Assembly: GCA_023091665.1 (NCBI GenBank)
Contig: JALJCQ010000024.1
Coordinates: 248,001-312,000 of the forward strand
From: Pythium myriotylum
Taxonomy: Eukaryota; Oomycota; Peronosporomycetes; Pythiales; Pythiaceae
Direction of reading: 5' to 3'
Length of the DNA stretch: 64,000 nucleotides
In this document: positions 51,805-62,955 of the stretch, piece after piece
Numbering within the stretch: the stretch's first letter is position 1
Layout of the letters: the number at the start of each line of letters is the position of its first letter
The notes under the pieces: model-generated
Seen by the model: the letters and a program-made list of their open reading frames with translations, nothing else
Told to the model about the DNA's origin: nothing
Database searches by the model: none
Translations under genes and position numbers: made by a program

Positions 51805-54640
51805 TTAAGGATGACCTTCTCTCCAGTGGGCGATATCTCCGGGAAGGAGAGTCGCGATGTCCTGGTGTCGCTCGTTATCAGTCGGGTGGTGCTCTTCGCT
51901 GTTGGTTTTGGTATCCATGGCTAAATTTGCGGCAGCATCTGCCATTTTGTTCGCGACCCTGGGGTGATGATCCCAGTGCTTGATGCCGAGGCCATCCGCG
52001 AGTCGTCTTGCGTGGGCGTATTTGCTTTGCAGCGTGCGGTTGAGTGGGGACGTATATGTCCGCATCTGTCGAATGATTATCATGCTGTCACCGAAAACCG
52101 AGAGCGGGGTCCAGGAGTTGACCGCGGCCGCTTGGAGGCCCTTGATGAGGCCGTCGTACTCTGCTTGATTGTTGGTAGTCGAGGGGTCGGGATGGGTCGT
52201 CGCTGAGGTGAAGACAACTTCAGCGTGCGCTTTGTTGGAGGTTAATTTCACCATAACCGCACCGGAGCCTCCCGGTCCCGGGTTGCCACGGGACCCGCCG
52301 TCGAAGTAGAGAAGGTAGTGCGCAGCTGGGTCCGAGGCGCGAACCAAGTTAGTGGGCGGACTCGGCGTCGCGTCGCGGACCAACTGGATTGCTGCTGCCG
52401 TGTGCGGCGTTGCTGCAGTCGCTGCGGTGCGCTTCCATCGGAGGTCGCGAAGGAATCCTTCAGTGCGTTGCAGAGGACGGCTTCGGTGTGGGCCGGGGTC
52501 CAAATGTCTTCAACTCTGTCCGGCGACGTGCGCCATCACCAAATTGTGTGCATCACTACGAGTGAGTGTTGTCTCCAAGCTGCGTTGACAGCCGCCTGAG
52601 TGGCGATGGTCGCGTCTATCGTCGGCGCTGGGAGTCTCGTCAAGCTGTGATGAGACCAGAGCAGATCTGGAACCGCTGGAAGGCATAAGGAGAAAAAGGC
52701 CACCTTGTCTTCTTGAAGGGTTGGCGCATTATCAGCGGTCCATAGAGGACCCCAATGACGGCGCAGCACCTGCCAGAGGCGTTGGGCTTGTGGGCATGAC
52801 CAAAATATATGCGCGCTCTCGCCACCTTCTGGGCCGAGATCGGGACAATGCGGGCATCCTGGCTTCTGGTGGGTGCGGTCCCATCTGCTGAGGCGGCCTC
52901 CTTTGATCCGGTAGAGAAGGATACGTTGCGAGTCTACAACTCCAGGGAGGTGAAGGATCGCCTTCAACGTGAGGTTATCGAGAGCGTCGGCAATGTCCGA
53001 ATCTTGGTGGTGCCATCGCGCTTGTCGGCTGGCGTTTTCCGCATGTGCCCGTGTACTCATCTTCTGGAGGAGCAAAGTCCTCGCCGCCTTGGTGGTGAGT
53101 GCGTCACCTGCGTTCCACAACCGAAGTGGAGCGTCCAGCCAAGGATGTCGGTCAAACTGTACGCTGGTGTCCTGCAAGAAGGCCTGAGCCAAGCGCGTCG
53201 CTTCTCTTGTTGAGCCGACGGTCCCGACGGGCACCCGGACGTCTGCGACAGGGCTCCAGTGGAGTGTGTACTTCTCGCCGGAAGGGGCAAGGGTCCAAAT
53301 GTCGAGGCTGGACGGGCGGAGCACAATGTCTTCGGGCTGCGCAGGGAGCTCAAGGATGCCGAGTTAGTTGTATACCAGTTCGTCGCAGAGTTTGCGAAAA
53401 CCACGCGCGAGCTTGTCCGGCAGCGGGAAGGGTACCGTGCGTGCCTTAAAGCGTAGGCGGTGGTCGTCGATCCATTCAACGTCCATGAGGTCTCGAAATC
53501 GTGCGCCGGGCGTGTTGAAGTGGTAGAATGAAGCCTTGTCGACGGGATGGCCTGCCGCGGAGAGCAAGCTGCCACAGGCTCCGGGGATGGAGCTCAGGAG
53601 CGTGTGAATGTCGAGTCGTCCGTGCCGTTCCGCTTGGTACCTCCGGAGCGGAGCGAGCGCCTGGGTTACCCCGGAGTAGTCCACATGCAGCCAACTGTGC
53701 TCCCAGCTGTGTGGCGGCGGGGCCGTCGCCCGTAAGGCTGCTCTCGCTTGCAAGTACAGGTCCGTCTCTCCTTCGTCCCGAGGCTGCACAAGGAGGGCTC
53801 GCCGTAGCTGAGCGCCGGTCGCTCCGAGACTTCTCTGGAAGGCCGGTGCGATGGAGGGCTGTCTCTCTGGGCCGACGTGAATAGCCTCCGCGCCGTGGGT
53901 GCGCATGAGGATCTGACCAACCTGACCACGGAGGCCGGTGCAAGGCGCGGTCCATCGTTCGATGGTCGTTAAGCTGAGGCACTGGAGTTCGTGTCGGAGG
54001 TTGAGGGTGTTGAGCCCGCCATCTTTGACCGGTTGCTGTGCAACATGTTTCGCCATCCACGCGCGTGTCTTTCGTGTGCCATCGTCCGAGAGGGATCCGG
54101 ACCAGGTAAAGGTGTCCACGAGCGACTGCCACCGATCCACGATGGCTGGACTCGGCCAGTGATGTCGTGCGATGTACAGAAACTGGGGTAGTAAGACCGC
54201 GCGAAGTAGCTTGATGCGCTGTCGTACATTCGTGGTCTTGAGTTCCGCCATGAAGATGCGCGCCCGGGTTTTCTGGACTGTCATATCCCAGATCGTGGCG
54301 AGCGATGGGGAGCTAGCGACTTGGCCACCCAGAAGCCTGGATAGTTCGCGCTCGGCCGCAACGGTGAACCCAGCTGCGTCTGCAGTTCGGTCTGCGGCCG
54401 CTGTGAGAAACACGACCACACTTTTGGTGAGGTTGACCTTGAGACCGGAGGCCCCGCGGAAGGTGTCCAAAACGGTTGACAGCCGCTGAAGGTGCTTCGG
54501 GTGACGCAAATAGACCGTGGTATCGTCGGCATAGCCTGCCGCCCGGACTTCTGCCCCCCCCCCCAGGAATCTGGATACCGTGCAGCTCGTTGTCGTGGGC
54601 CAGGGTCTGGTAGAGTAGATCAACCGCGAGCACGAACAAA
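51805..54640 (-). pseudogene. LINE (non-LTR retrotransposon) 3' half: RT motif C to RNase H, decayed
   Basis: Minus-strand remains of a LINE pol. Around 54530 the RT catalytic motif AGYADDTTVYL is present, then the thumb region (LKVNLTKSVVVF). A zinc-finger-like region with CPHCPDLGPEGGESAHIFWSC follows at about 52800, and an RNase H domain at 51805-52400 (LLYFDGGSRGNPGPGG, TNNQAEYDGLI, VFGDSMIII, HPRVANKMADAAA). The frame is broken: a C12 tract at 54549-54560 shifts the RT frame, TAA at 53364 interrupts it in frame, and another shift near 52520 separates the RNase H part. At 54641 it is cut by the hAT element; the 5' RT part resumes at 63789. Confidence 0.88.
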
Positions 54641-54648
54641 GTTGGAGC
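54641..54648. repeat. Target-site duplication GTTGGAGC (left) of the hAT element
   Basis: The same 8 bp recur at 63781-63788, immediately outside the right end of the hAT element. Eight-base duplications are characteristic of hAT transposases. Confidence 0.93.
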
Positions 54649-54764
54649 CAGGGGTACCAGAATATAATATCGAATTGATTGTGACGATGTCAGAGGCAAT
54701 AGTTAATTATTCAGTATGCATGACAGCAATAATACTTATTGCAATAACTGCAGTGTATTGACCA

Positions 54765-56100
54765 TTATGGGACCAACGTAGAAGCGTTCCACATCTCCCG
54801 ATTCGCCTTCAAGAACATAAGCATTTCAAAGTTGGCTGGGAGCATTGCCGAGCGGTGTTCCGACAAGACAAACTTACACTCAGAAAAAAGGCGTTCACAA
54901 TCGTTGCTAGTCGGAGGAATGCACCGCAAGAGTGGCGAATACACAATCGCACGTGGGTTCGTGCGGGGTTTCTTCGCACGACGAAGGATCTCTGTCGCGA
55001 AATCCACTTCTTCTTCTTGATCATCGACCGTCTGTGAGGCCTCAACGAATGGAAGCAAGGCCTCGCGGTCGGTCGTTGACAATGGAACATCGTTTGTAAG
55101 ACGAACAACTGCCCGCTCGAATGCCGGCGAGTGCACGATGGGCGCCTTTGCATCGAGATAATGACCCATCGTGGGGTACATCTCGATGCAGGCGTCGAAC
55201 AAATGCCGAACATCGGCGAGGGAACGTCCAGGATATTGCAGCTTGACACAAACACTGTTAAGCTGCACCAACTTGGCATGCAGTGCCACAATGCGCCGTT
55301 GGGCATGCCCGCGAGGCACCAGTTCTTCAACAGCATGGACGTTCATAACGGCGTCGCGAATGGCCAAGTAGCGATCAATCATTTGAAAGACCGATGACCA
55401 ACGCGTAGCGTTCGATCGGATTGCACGCAGGTGGGTGTGCCGTTTGAGCTCGGCGGCATTATTCGGCGTTCTCATATGAATCATAAGATTTTGAATCTGA
55501 GCAATCAGATCATCAGATTCAGAAATGAATCGAACAACAGCCAGGTTGAACCTGTGACTTGCACACCCGATCAGCGGTACACCCCACCTGGTCGCAACAG
55601 CTTGGTTGGTGGCGCAGTTGTCACCGACCAAGGACTTGACCATTGTTGGAGTTTTGTTGTACACATCCAGAATTGCATCGAGATGCACGATGTGCGCATC
55701 AGCGTCTTGACCATTTTCCATTGGAGAGATACCGATCAAACGCTGGCGACGATCGTTGTCCACACAGTAGACGGCAATCACTGCGACAAAGTGCAAAGAT
55801 CCAGAAGACCAACCGTCGAACATGAGTCCGAACGATGACCCCATCTCACTGGCGATGAAAGCACCAACACGCTCGGACACACGGCGCATGTAGACCTTGA
55901 GTGTTTCAACAGTTGTAGGACGCATCTTCACGACCGAACGTGTGAGAGAGTTTTCCACCTCAGAGAAAGGCTGGTTACGCTCAACAATCCATCGCATCCA
56001 ATCGTACATATTGCTCGTGTCAGCATCCACAAAGCCGAAGGCTTCCAACGGGGTGATGTTCCGGCGTTGGAACTCCGTGTACTCGTCCTGAAACGTAGGA
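54765..56100 (-). pseudogene. hAT transposase, catalytic and dimerisation part
   Basis: The minus-strand frame runs from the gypsy junction (56100) to the stop at 54765, about 444 codons. It holds hAT transposase blocks: FGLMFDGWSSGSLHFVAVIAV (catalytic Asp region), LVGDNCATNQAVATRWGVP, IGCASHRFNLAV, LKRHTHLRAIRSNATRWSSV, and the C-terminal dimerisation domain with CIPPTSNDCERLFSECKFVL and LMFLKANREMW. No internal stop or shift was seen. The start codon and BED finger are 7.2 kb away at 63264-63403, so the gene is disrupted by insertion. Confidence 0.88.
56096..56100. repeat. Target-site duplication TAGGA (left) of the gypsy element
   Basis: The same 5 bp follow the right LTR at 63259-63263. 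Five-base duplications are typical for Ty3/gypsy integrases. Confidence 0.92.
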
Positions 56101-56403
56101 TGTAATGGGGTACAAGGTTACACAAGTAGGTTAGGTTGTGTAGGTACATAATGTGTGTGGTCCACTTAGGGGAAAAGTTACCCTAAGTAGTGACTCTCTT
56201 TTATTAGATTCAGTAGGTGATATCCCTGGGTATTAGATACCAGGGATATCAGGTATAGGGGGGATTATTCCCCAGGGGAATAATCTGAATACAATCAGTT
56301 CGCCTTTTGCCAAGTCCTTGGTGCTCGTCGACAGGGGTCGACTCGGAGCGGCTGCTCACGCTTCCTCAAGCGCAGGTGCTGTGTACGGTCGTGGACCGTT
56401 ACA
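56101..56403 (+). repeat. 5' LTR of the gypsy element (303 bp)
   Basis: Begins tgtaatgggg and ends gtggaccgttaca; same length as the right LTR with two mismatches. It contains internal inverted repeats (gatatccctgg…ccagggatatc and attattcccc…ggggaataat), which would fold in the transcript. Confidence 0.95.
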
Positions 56404-56405
56404 CT

Positions 56406-56423
56406 TGGTAGCACTCGTCGTCA
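56406..56423 (+). other. Probable primer-binding site
   Basis: TGGTAGCACTCGTCG begins two bases after the 5' LTR and starts with TGG, the complement of a tRNA CCA end. The priming tRNA cannot be named from sequence alone. Confidence 0.5.
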
Positions 56424-56442
56424 ATCCGACGCCGACATCGTG

Positions 56443-57575
56443 ATGTCCGAAGCTTCCGACTTCGTGATGGCGTCAAGCCATCCGACGCTGTCGCGTCAAG
56501 ACCATCCGTACCTGGATGAGGCCCAGTGAGCCTATCTCCAGAAGATGGAGGCCATCAATGGCCGAGCAAGTATCATCGAGCTGCTCGGACGCGGCTCCGG
56601 CGAAGTCCTCGCCCATGTCGCGCGTTTTCGCGACTACGAGACAGCTCTCGAGAAGTATCTTCTCGACGTCGTGACGTCCCGCGTATCCGCGACTCAGGCT
56701 ACTCAGCCAGCTCAGGTGCCGCCGACGGCTACGTATGTGCCATCGCCGGCACCTCCGGAACGTCCGAAGGCCGTGAAGGTTACGGTGTCCCCGTATTCGG
56801 GTGATGAAAGCGACAATCTTGCCTTCTGGCAACGCGAGATCGAGCTCGCCACAGCAGCCGGCTGCATCCGTGATGAACGGCAGAAGATCGCCTTTGCGAT
56901 CTCGAACATGACGGGCCGGGCGAAGATCTGGGCCCTCACGTGCGAGACCTCGCATCCCGGATGTTTTTCCGACTGGGCAACGCTTGCCAAGGCGATGAAG
57001 TCGATGTTTCAACCGCCAAATGTGGCGCATCGCCAGCGAGCTGCGTTTCTCGCTTGTCGGCAAGGTGGCCGCGAGCTGCACACGTATGTGCAGGAGTTAC
57101 GTCAACTCCGGGCCAACATGGCTGCGAATGCGCCCAAGACGTCATGCTGACGACGTTCATGGAAGGGATGGATCCCGGTCCTGAGAAGGCTGCGCTTTTC
57201 CGCGAGGAGCCCATGCTCCTAGAAGACGCGTTCGTCGTCGCGCTGCGGGAGGACTACGTCCAGCGTCTCTCGCGCGGTTTATCCGCGAGTCCGGCTGCGC
57301 CGCCTCCGGTCACGCCGGTTCCACCACCGGTCATCGAACCGATGGACCTGAGTGTCATCGACCTCAGTGGAGTCGATCTCAGCACGGTCGACTTGCGTGC
57401 GATCGACGTGAAGGCTCTTCACATCAAGTGTTCTACTTGTGGGAAGTTCGGTCACTTCCAGCGGAATTGTCCGCGCAAGAGGGGCGGTGGTCGTGCTCGC
57501 CGTGGTCGGCCGCGGCGCTCGGGAAACCGAGGTGGATCTGCTTCCACGTCGCAGGGAAACGACAGTTCCCAGTAG
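56443..57575 (+). pseudogene. Gypsy gag, broken by one stop and one frameshift
   Basis: The frame starts at ATG 56443, meets TGA at 56527-56529, and resumes in the same frame (from Met 56545) to 57150. It carries the gag core: VTVSPYSGDESDNLAFWQRE, RAKIWALTCE, SMFQPPNVAHRQRAAFLACR and LHTYVQELRQLR. Near 57120-57140 the coding sense moves to another frame, consistent with loss of one base, and continues as VMLTTFMEGMDPG and then the zinc knuckle CSTCGKFGHFQRNC and an Arg/Gly-rich tail to 57575. An intact Gag from this copy is therefore not expected. Confidence 0.82.
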
Positions 57576-60500
57576 ACGCGGGGCAGTCTACTGGGGCGAT
57601 CACTCCTCGCTCCGCGACGCCGAGTTCGGCAGTATCGCAAGGCGGGGTGCCCCCGGAAGAAGATCTCTTCTCAGCAGTTGATGAGCTGCGCATCAGTGGC
57701 GAGCTCATCGTCGTCACTGCTCAAGTGAAGGGATTTGCACGTCCCTTCAGAGTCTTAATCGACTCTGGTGCGACGCGCAATTACGGTCGCAAGCAAAGTA
57801 TTGCTGAGAATGCTTCTCTGTTTGCTCAAGCTTGTGAGCGAGATCTCGGAAGAGTCTCGGTGCGTCTTGCGACGGGCATCGTCGCAGAGACGAAGAAGAT
57901 CGAAGTCGATCTACGCATTGCGTTTGTCGATTTCGACTCATTCGAGCGCTTTACAGTGCTCGACATGGATGAGAGGTTTGACCTCATCCTCGGCATGCCG
58001 TGGCTTGAGCGCCACGAGCCATGGATCGACTGGAGAACCAAGTCGATTGGGAGCACGTCTCCCGGCAGGAACGGAGCTCAGGAGCGTCATGAACCCTCCT
58101 TCGTCCGCCGGCTGATGAGCCCCATCAAGGATGATGGAAGTGCCTACTTCATTGGCGTAGTGAACGCCATGGACACCTCGGGTGTTCCGGAGACGGTCGT
58201 GCCGTCTGCCGTGGAGTACGGCGTAGAAGAGGGCGTCGAGTTGTCTCCGCCCCTTCCAAGTACCAGCATGGAAGATGCTTCCGGGATTTGTCCCCTTGTC
58301 GCGTGTCCGCGTGCGGTCGAGCCGCTTTCAGGGTCGTCAGGTATGACCGAGCCCATGCCTGAGCCACTCCCGCTCTCGGGCGCGTCGTATGACGTGCACA
58401 TCGTTGATGTGATGACGGGATCGTCGATCGATCCGTCCACGGTCGATATGGCACCGTTGCCAGAGTTCTCCGAGCTGCTTAGCTTGGAGGAACTCCCTAT
58501 GGACGATTTCGTCCGCGAGCTCAAGGCTGGTGAGATCGCTGAGGTTGTGATCCTCCGATCTGAGCGAGACCTCGCTGAACTCAACACCTCGACGGTGATT
58601 GACGAGGATGTCCTCGTTGAGTTTCGTCAGAAGTTTGACGCGCGCCGTGGTTCGGCCATCCTTAAGAATCCGAAGGATCGGTTCTATCCGCTAGTTAAGC
58701 GGTTTGCGGAGACTTGCCTCAGCAAGAATCCGCCGGCGGGGTCGCCCCCTGATCGTGGCGTTCGTCACGAGATCAAGCTCAAGCCTGGTTCGAGCTATGC
58801 GACGGTTCGCCAGTGGGCTCTGCCGGCCGAACAATCGGACTTCATTGATGAATTCTTTGCCAAGAAAGCCAAGGCTGGCCTGGTGCGCGAGAGCGTCTCG
58901 CCGCACAGCGCAACAACGTTCTGTGTGCGCAAGCCAAATGGCAAGTGGAGGATCGTCCACGCGTACAACAAGTTGAACGCACAGACGATTCCTGCGTCCA
59001 CTCCGATCCCTCGGAAGGATGTGATCATCCACCGGATGTCCGGCGCGAAGAAATTCAGTTCTCTCGACTTGGTCGACGGTTATTACCAAGTGCTCATGGA
59101 GCGTGGGGACATCCCCAAGACTGCCGTCAGTACGCCGAGCGGTATGCTCTGGGAGTGGCTCGTGATGCCACAGGGGCTGTCGAACGCCCCAGCGACGTTC
59201 AATCGCTTGGTGACCCATTTGTTCCGTCCCCTGCGAGCGTTCGCACAGACGTACTTCGACGACATCTACGTCCACACGAAGCCGGAGCCCGGTCGTGATC
59301 TGGATACGCTCCATGAGGATCACCTCCGCCAAGTTCTCGAATGCCTCGAGGAGCATAAGCTTTACGCCAACTTGGATAAGTGTATCTTCGGTGCCGAAGA
59401 GATCCCAGTGCTTGGGTGTTTCGTCGGAGTCGACGGTGTTCGGGCGGATCCCGAGAAGGTGAAGGCAATCGCCGAGTGGCCATCGCCACGGTCCGTGAAG
59501 GACCTACGCAAGTGGTTGGGTCTCGCCAACTACTTGCACCGGTTCACGAAGAACTACGCCGAGATGGCTCGGCCGCTGACTCAGCTGCTCAAGAATGACG
59601 TTGAGTGGTCGTGGTCTCACGACACGGAAGCTGCCTTCCAAAGGATCAAGGAGAGTCTCCTCCAAGCGCCGATCCTGGCGTTGCCGGATGACTCCGCTCC
59701 GTATAGCGTCGTCTGCGACGCCTCCGATTATGCGATCGGCTGTGCACTTCTGCAGAAGGACCACGATGGTCACGAGAGAGTCATCTCGTATCAGTCTCGC
59801 CAGCTCCAAGCGGCCGAGAAGAACTATCCAGTTCACGACAAGGAGTTGTTGGCGATGAAGTACGCCCTGGTGAAATTCCGCGTTCACCTTCTCGGCGCGT
59901 TGCCGTTCGTGGTCTACACAGACCATGCGTCTCTACGCACGGCGACACAGTCCCCGCACTTGTCGCCGCGAATGGCTCGCTGGTTGTCATTCTTTTCAGA
60001 ATACAACTTTACTGTTGAGTACAAGCCGGGTCGGCTCAACGTGCTGGCAGATGCACTCTCTCGGCGTCCCGACTACGAGATGAACCATCTCACATCAGTT
60101 GCTTCTGATGTCTACGACTTGATTCGTGACGCCTACGCAGGCGGCGCACAGTGTGCGGAGATCATTCGTGCTCTCAAGTCATCCGACTCGGAGAAGTCTC
60201 TCTCGCCTCGTGTTCGAGCCCGACTCCATCGGTACACGTTCGAAGGCGGCCTCCTGAAATATCAGGTCTCGAACAGCGAAGAAGCTCGCGTTGTCGTTCC
60301 TGCAGACGACGACCTGCGATATGTGATCGCGCATGGTGCCCACGACGCACCTGGTGCTGGCCATCTTGGCCGTGAGAAGACGTACGCGCTTCTCAGCCCA
60401 AGGTTTTGGTGGCCCAAGATGTACAAGTGGGTGTCGCGGTATGTCCGCACGTGTGACGTCTGTCAACGAGTGAAGCCAAGTGCACACTCTCAGGCTCCGC

Positions 60501-61999
60501 TTCAGAGCTTGCCTGTCCCCAGCGACTGCTGGCGCTCAGTGAGCATGGACTTCTTCTTTGGCATGCCAAAGACGTCCGCTGGGCACAATGGTGTGCTGGT
60601 CTTTGTTGACCGTTTGTCCAAGATGGTGCATCTTGTTCCGGTTTCGGATACCTGCACAGGTCTCGACTGTGCTCGACTTTTCGTCGACACCGTGTTTCGA
60701 CTACACGGTCTCCCCGACTCAATCGTATCGGATCGGGATCCCAGGTTCACTGGTGATTTCTGGGAAGGTCTCTTCCAAATCCTGGGCTCCAGGCTCGACA
60801 TGTCGACGACGGACCATCCGGAGACCGATGGTCAGACCGAGCGCGCCAACCGCGTCGTCGAGGATATCCTCCGCTCGTATTGTGCGAGTGACCCACTCTC
60901 GTGGTGCGACCACCTCCCCATGGTGGAGTTCGCCATGAGCAACTCTGTTCATGCCTCGACAGGTCTGTCGCCGTTCTACGTGGACGGGTTGAGACACCCA
61001 GCGCTGCCGCTCTGTCTCATGGGCAGTGCCCAGTCTGGTGAGGGAGGGGCTCGGCAATTACTTGCCTCCCAGTTGGAAGGTGTTTCCAAGTCGGCGGAGC
61101 GCCGCAAGATCGACGGGTTCTTGTCGACACGTGTGAACGTCATCACCCGCGTGCGTGACGCGATGGCAGCTGCCCAAGATGTTCAGAAGGAACAAGCCGA
61201 CAAACACGGTCGGAAGAACACGCACGTGTTCAAGCCAGGCGACTATGTGCTTGTCAGCACGAAGAACCTGTCTCAGAATGCTGTGTCCAGCTTGGGCAGC
61301 TCAAAGCTGCTGCCGAGATATATCGGCCCGTTCAAGGTGTTGAAGCGGAGTGGAAACTCCTACAGGGTCGACCTGCCAACATGGTTGCAGACGCACCCGA
61401 CGTTCTACGTCGGCTTGCTCAAGCCATATCTCCGCCCCGATGGAGATGCATCAGACGAAGAGTCGCCGGAAACAATTCCAAGCGGAGTTGCCGCCGATAT
61501 GCAACCACCCACAGTTGCGCACGAGAACGTGCCAGTCACAGATGGTTCCTCTAGCGACTCTCTCGCAGTGCAGGGTTCTGCAGGTGGCGTGGTTCACCCA
61601 CACAGCGAAGCGCCAAGACGCTCTGCACGGCTTGCTCAAGCCCGTCGAAGTGCGACATGGTCGTCAAATGCGACGGCAGCGTCGTCAATACGACGTCGGG
61701 TTACGTTTGCCGAACCCGAAGGAGCACGTCGGATCCCCGACACTGGTGTGAAGACCAGAAGGAAAGCGCTGCGACCGGTGCGCGCTCCTTTGCCTGTGAT
61801 CGACAGGAATGGCGAACGCCATTATCACGTCGAGTCTCTCGACAGTGTGCGTGTGCACAATGGCGTCCGCCAGCTCTTGGTCAAGTGGCTTGGATATCCA
61901 AGCAACCAGAGCTCCTGGGTCGATGAGAGTGTTCTCAGGCAAGATTGCTCTGATCTTGTTCGTGCATGCGGACATGATCATCCTGGATGGTTCCAGTAG
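57428..61999 (+). CDS. Gypsy pol polyprotein: protease, RT, RNase H, integrase, chromodomain
   Basis: One open frame of about 1,523 codons in the -1 frame relative to the end of gag, overlapping it by about 148 bp, so expression by -1 frameshifting is likely. In order: aspartic protease motif VLIDSGATRNY (57757); reverse transcriptase with KWRIVHAYNKLNAQT, LDLVDGYYQVL, MPQGLSNAPATF and YFDDIYVHT (59255); RNase H with VCDASDYAIGCALLQ, KELLAMKYAL, YTDHASL and NVLADALSRRP; integrase with the HHCC finger (HLGREKTYALL … CDVCQRVKP), VSMDFFFGMP, SDRDPRFTGDFW and DGQTERANRVVED for D,D,E; a GPF motif (RYIGPFKVL); and a C-terminal chromodomain (RQLLVKWLGYPSNQSSWV). No stop interrupts it. Confidence 0.95.
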   Translation: MFYLWEVRSLPAELSAQEGRWSCSPWSAAALGKPRWICFHVAGKRQFPVDAGQSTGAITPRSATPSSAVSQGGVPPEEDLFSAVDELRISGELIVVTAQVKGFARPFRVLIDSGATRNYGRKQSIAENASLFAQACERDLGRVSVRLATGIVAETKKIEVDLRIAFVDFDSFERFTVLDMDERFDLILGMPWLERHEPWIDWRTKSIGSTSPGRNGAQERHEPSFVRRLMSPIKDDGSAYFIGVVNAMDTSGVPETVVPSAVEYGVEEGVELSPPLPSTSMEDASGICPLVACPRAVEPLSGSSGMTEPMPEPLPLSGASYDVHIVDVMTGSSIDPSTVDMAPLPEFSELLSLEELPMDDFVRELKAGEIAEVVILRSERDLAELNTSTVIDEDVLVEFRQKFDARRGSAILKNPKDRFYPLVKRFAETCLSKNPPAGSPPDRGVRHEIKLKPGSSYATVRQWALPAEQSDFIDEFFAKKAKAGLVRESVSPHSATTFCVRKPNGKWRIVHAYNKLNAQTIPASTPIPRKDVIIHRMSGAKKFSSLDLVDGYYQVLMERGDIPKTAVSTPSGMLWEWLVMPQGLSNAPATFNRLVTHLFRPLRAFAQTYFDDIYVHTKPEPGRDLDTLHEDHLRQVLECLEEHKLYANLDKCIFGAEEIPVLGCFVGVDGVRADPEKVKAIAEWPSPRSVKDLRKWLGLANYLHRFTKNYAEMARPLTQLLKNDVEWSWSHDTEAAFQRIKESLLQAPILALPDDSAPYSVVCDASDYAIGCALLQKDHDGHERVISYQSRQLQAAEKNYPVHDKELLAMKYALVKFRVHLLGALPFVVYTDHASLRTATQSPHLSPRMARWLSFFSEYNFTVEYKPGRLNVLADALSRRPDYEMNHLTSVASDVYDLIRDAYAGGAQCAEIIRALKSSDSEKSLSPRVRARLHRYTFEGGLLKYQVSNSEEARVVVPADDDLRYVIAHGAHDAPGAGHLGREKTYALLSPRFWWPKMYKWVSRYVRTCDVCQRVKPSAHSQAPLQSLPVPSDCWRSVSMDFFFGMPKTSAGHNGVLVFVDRLSKMVHLVPVSDTCTGLDCARLFVDTVFRLHGLPDSIVSDRDPRFTGDFWEGLFQILGSRLDMSTTDHPETDGQTERANRVVEDILRSYCASDPLSWCDHLPMVEFAMSNSVHASTGLSPFYVDGLRHPALPLCLMGSAQSGEGGARQLLASQLEGVSKSAERRKIDGFLSTRVNVITRVRDAMAAAQDVQKEQADKHGRKNTHVFKPGDYVLVSTKNLSQNAVSSLGSSKLLPRYIGPFKVLKRSGNSYRVDLPTWLQTHPTFYVGLLKPYLRPDGDASDEESPETIPSGVAADMQPPTVAHENVPVTDGSSSDSLAVQGSAGGVVHPHSEAPRRSARLAQARRSATWSSNATAASSIRRRVTFAEPEGARRIPDTGVKTRRKALRPVRAPLPVIDRNGERHYHVESLDSVRVHNGVRQLLVKWLGYPSNQSSWVDESVLRQDCSDLVRACGHDHPGWFQ

Positions 62000-62955
62000 G
62001 TGGGACCGACCACCTCCATCAAGATGAGAAGTGTCTCAAGTTCCTCAAGGAAGACGCTCAGTGGAGCACACGGAAGGTCCGTCTCAGTCAAGTCGACTGT
62101 CCCTGTCTATTGTAGACATGGGTACAAGACCCAAGCAGAAGGCCATAAAGATGGCGAGAACGCCGCGTTCGGCGCAGTCGAAGCTTCGACAACGTCCACC
62201 GACCTCATCGGTTGCGTTGGACAACGCTCGCACCAAGCCAGAGTGGCTGGCTCAGTTTGGTGTTGCTACATCGAGCAGTTCTCTGCGGTGTAGCCATCAC
62301 GCCCGAGCGTATGGCCGACAACACGAAGTTGTCCGGCAGCGTCGTTGTTCGACTGCCACGGGTATCCCCGCACTCCACGAACTCAGTTGAGTCGCTGGAT
62401 GAGGCTAGCCAGCCGCTCGAGTACTTGGTAGTACTCGCGGTGAATACCCACCGACCACAGTCTCCAGTATTGGACTGGACCTAGTTCTGGGCACCGTCAA
62501 GAGACGAAGTTTGCGAGTTCGCATCGTACAGGTCTGTACGCTTGCACAAGGCAAGAACCCATCGCACTGAGTGTGTGTGCCAAGTTTGGGCTTGCCGCGA
62601 GCTCTGCTCGCCTCGCAATGGTCGTCTGACCATGCCATTTTGGCTTGCCGCCGTCAGACGGCAAAATGGCCCAGTTTTGGGGGATCGTCATGATCCAGTG
62701 GTCGCTGGCGACCGCGCGCACGTCTGCATGCGTCTCATGACGCAGCGAGGTGTTGCGCCAAGCCGCTGCGGCTCTCGGTCAGTCGTTGTCGAAAAATCGA
62801 CACGCGACTTCGCGCTCATGGTCGCCATGAGTCTGTACCCATTTCCGTGTGGGTCCTCGGAAATTCCGTACTGGAATAGGCTCGTGTTCCTTTTCTAGGA
62901 CACGGCTGTTCCTAAAGTAGGGACAAGGGTGTTCCTCATTTTGGGTGGGGGGTGG
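62000..62955 (+). other. Gypsy 3' non-coding region and polypurine-like tract
   Basis: About 950 bp between the pol stop and the 3' LTR. A 90-codon frame (62118-62390) is present but has no recognisable domain. The last ~13 bases before the LTR (ggtggggggtgg) are G-rich and are the likely plus-strand primer tract. Confidence 0.6.

Noticed and set aside
62118..62390. 90-codon frame after gypsy pol, considered as an extra retrotransposon gene
   Set aside because: No recognisable domain or signal; within the range expected by chance in a 950-bp non-coding stretch.
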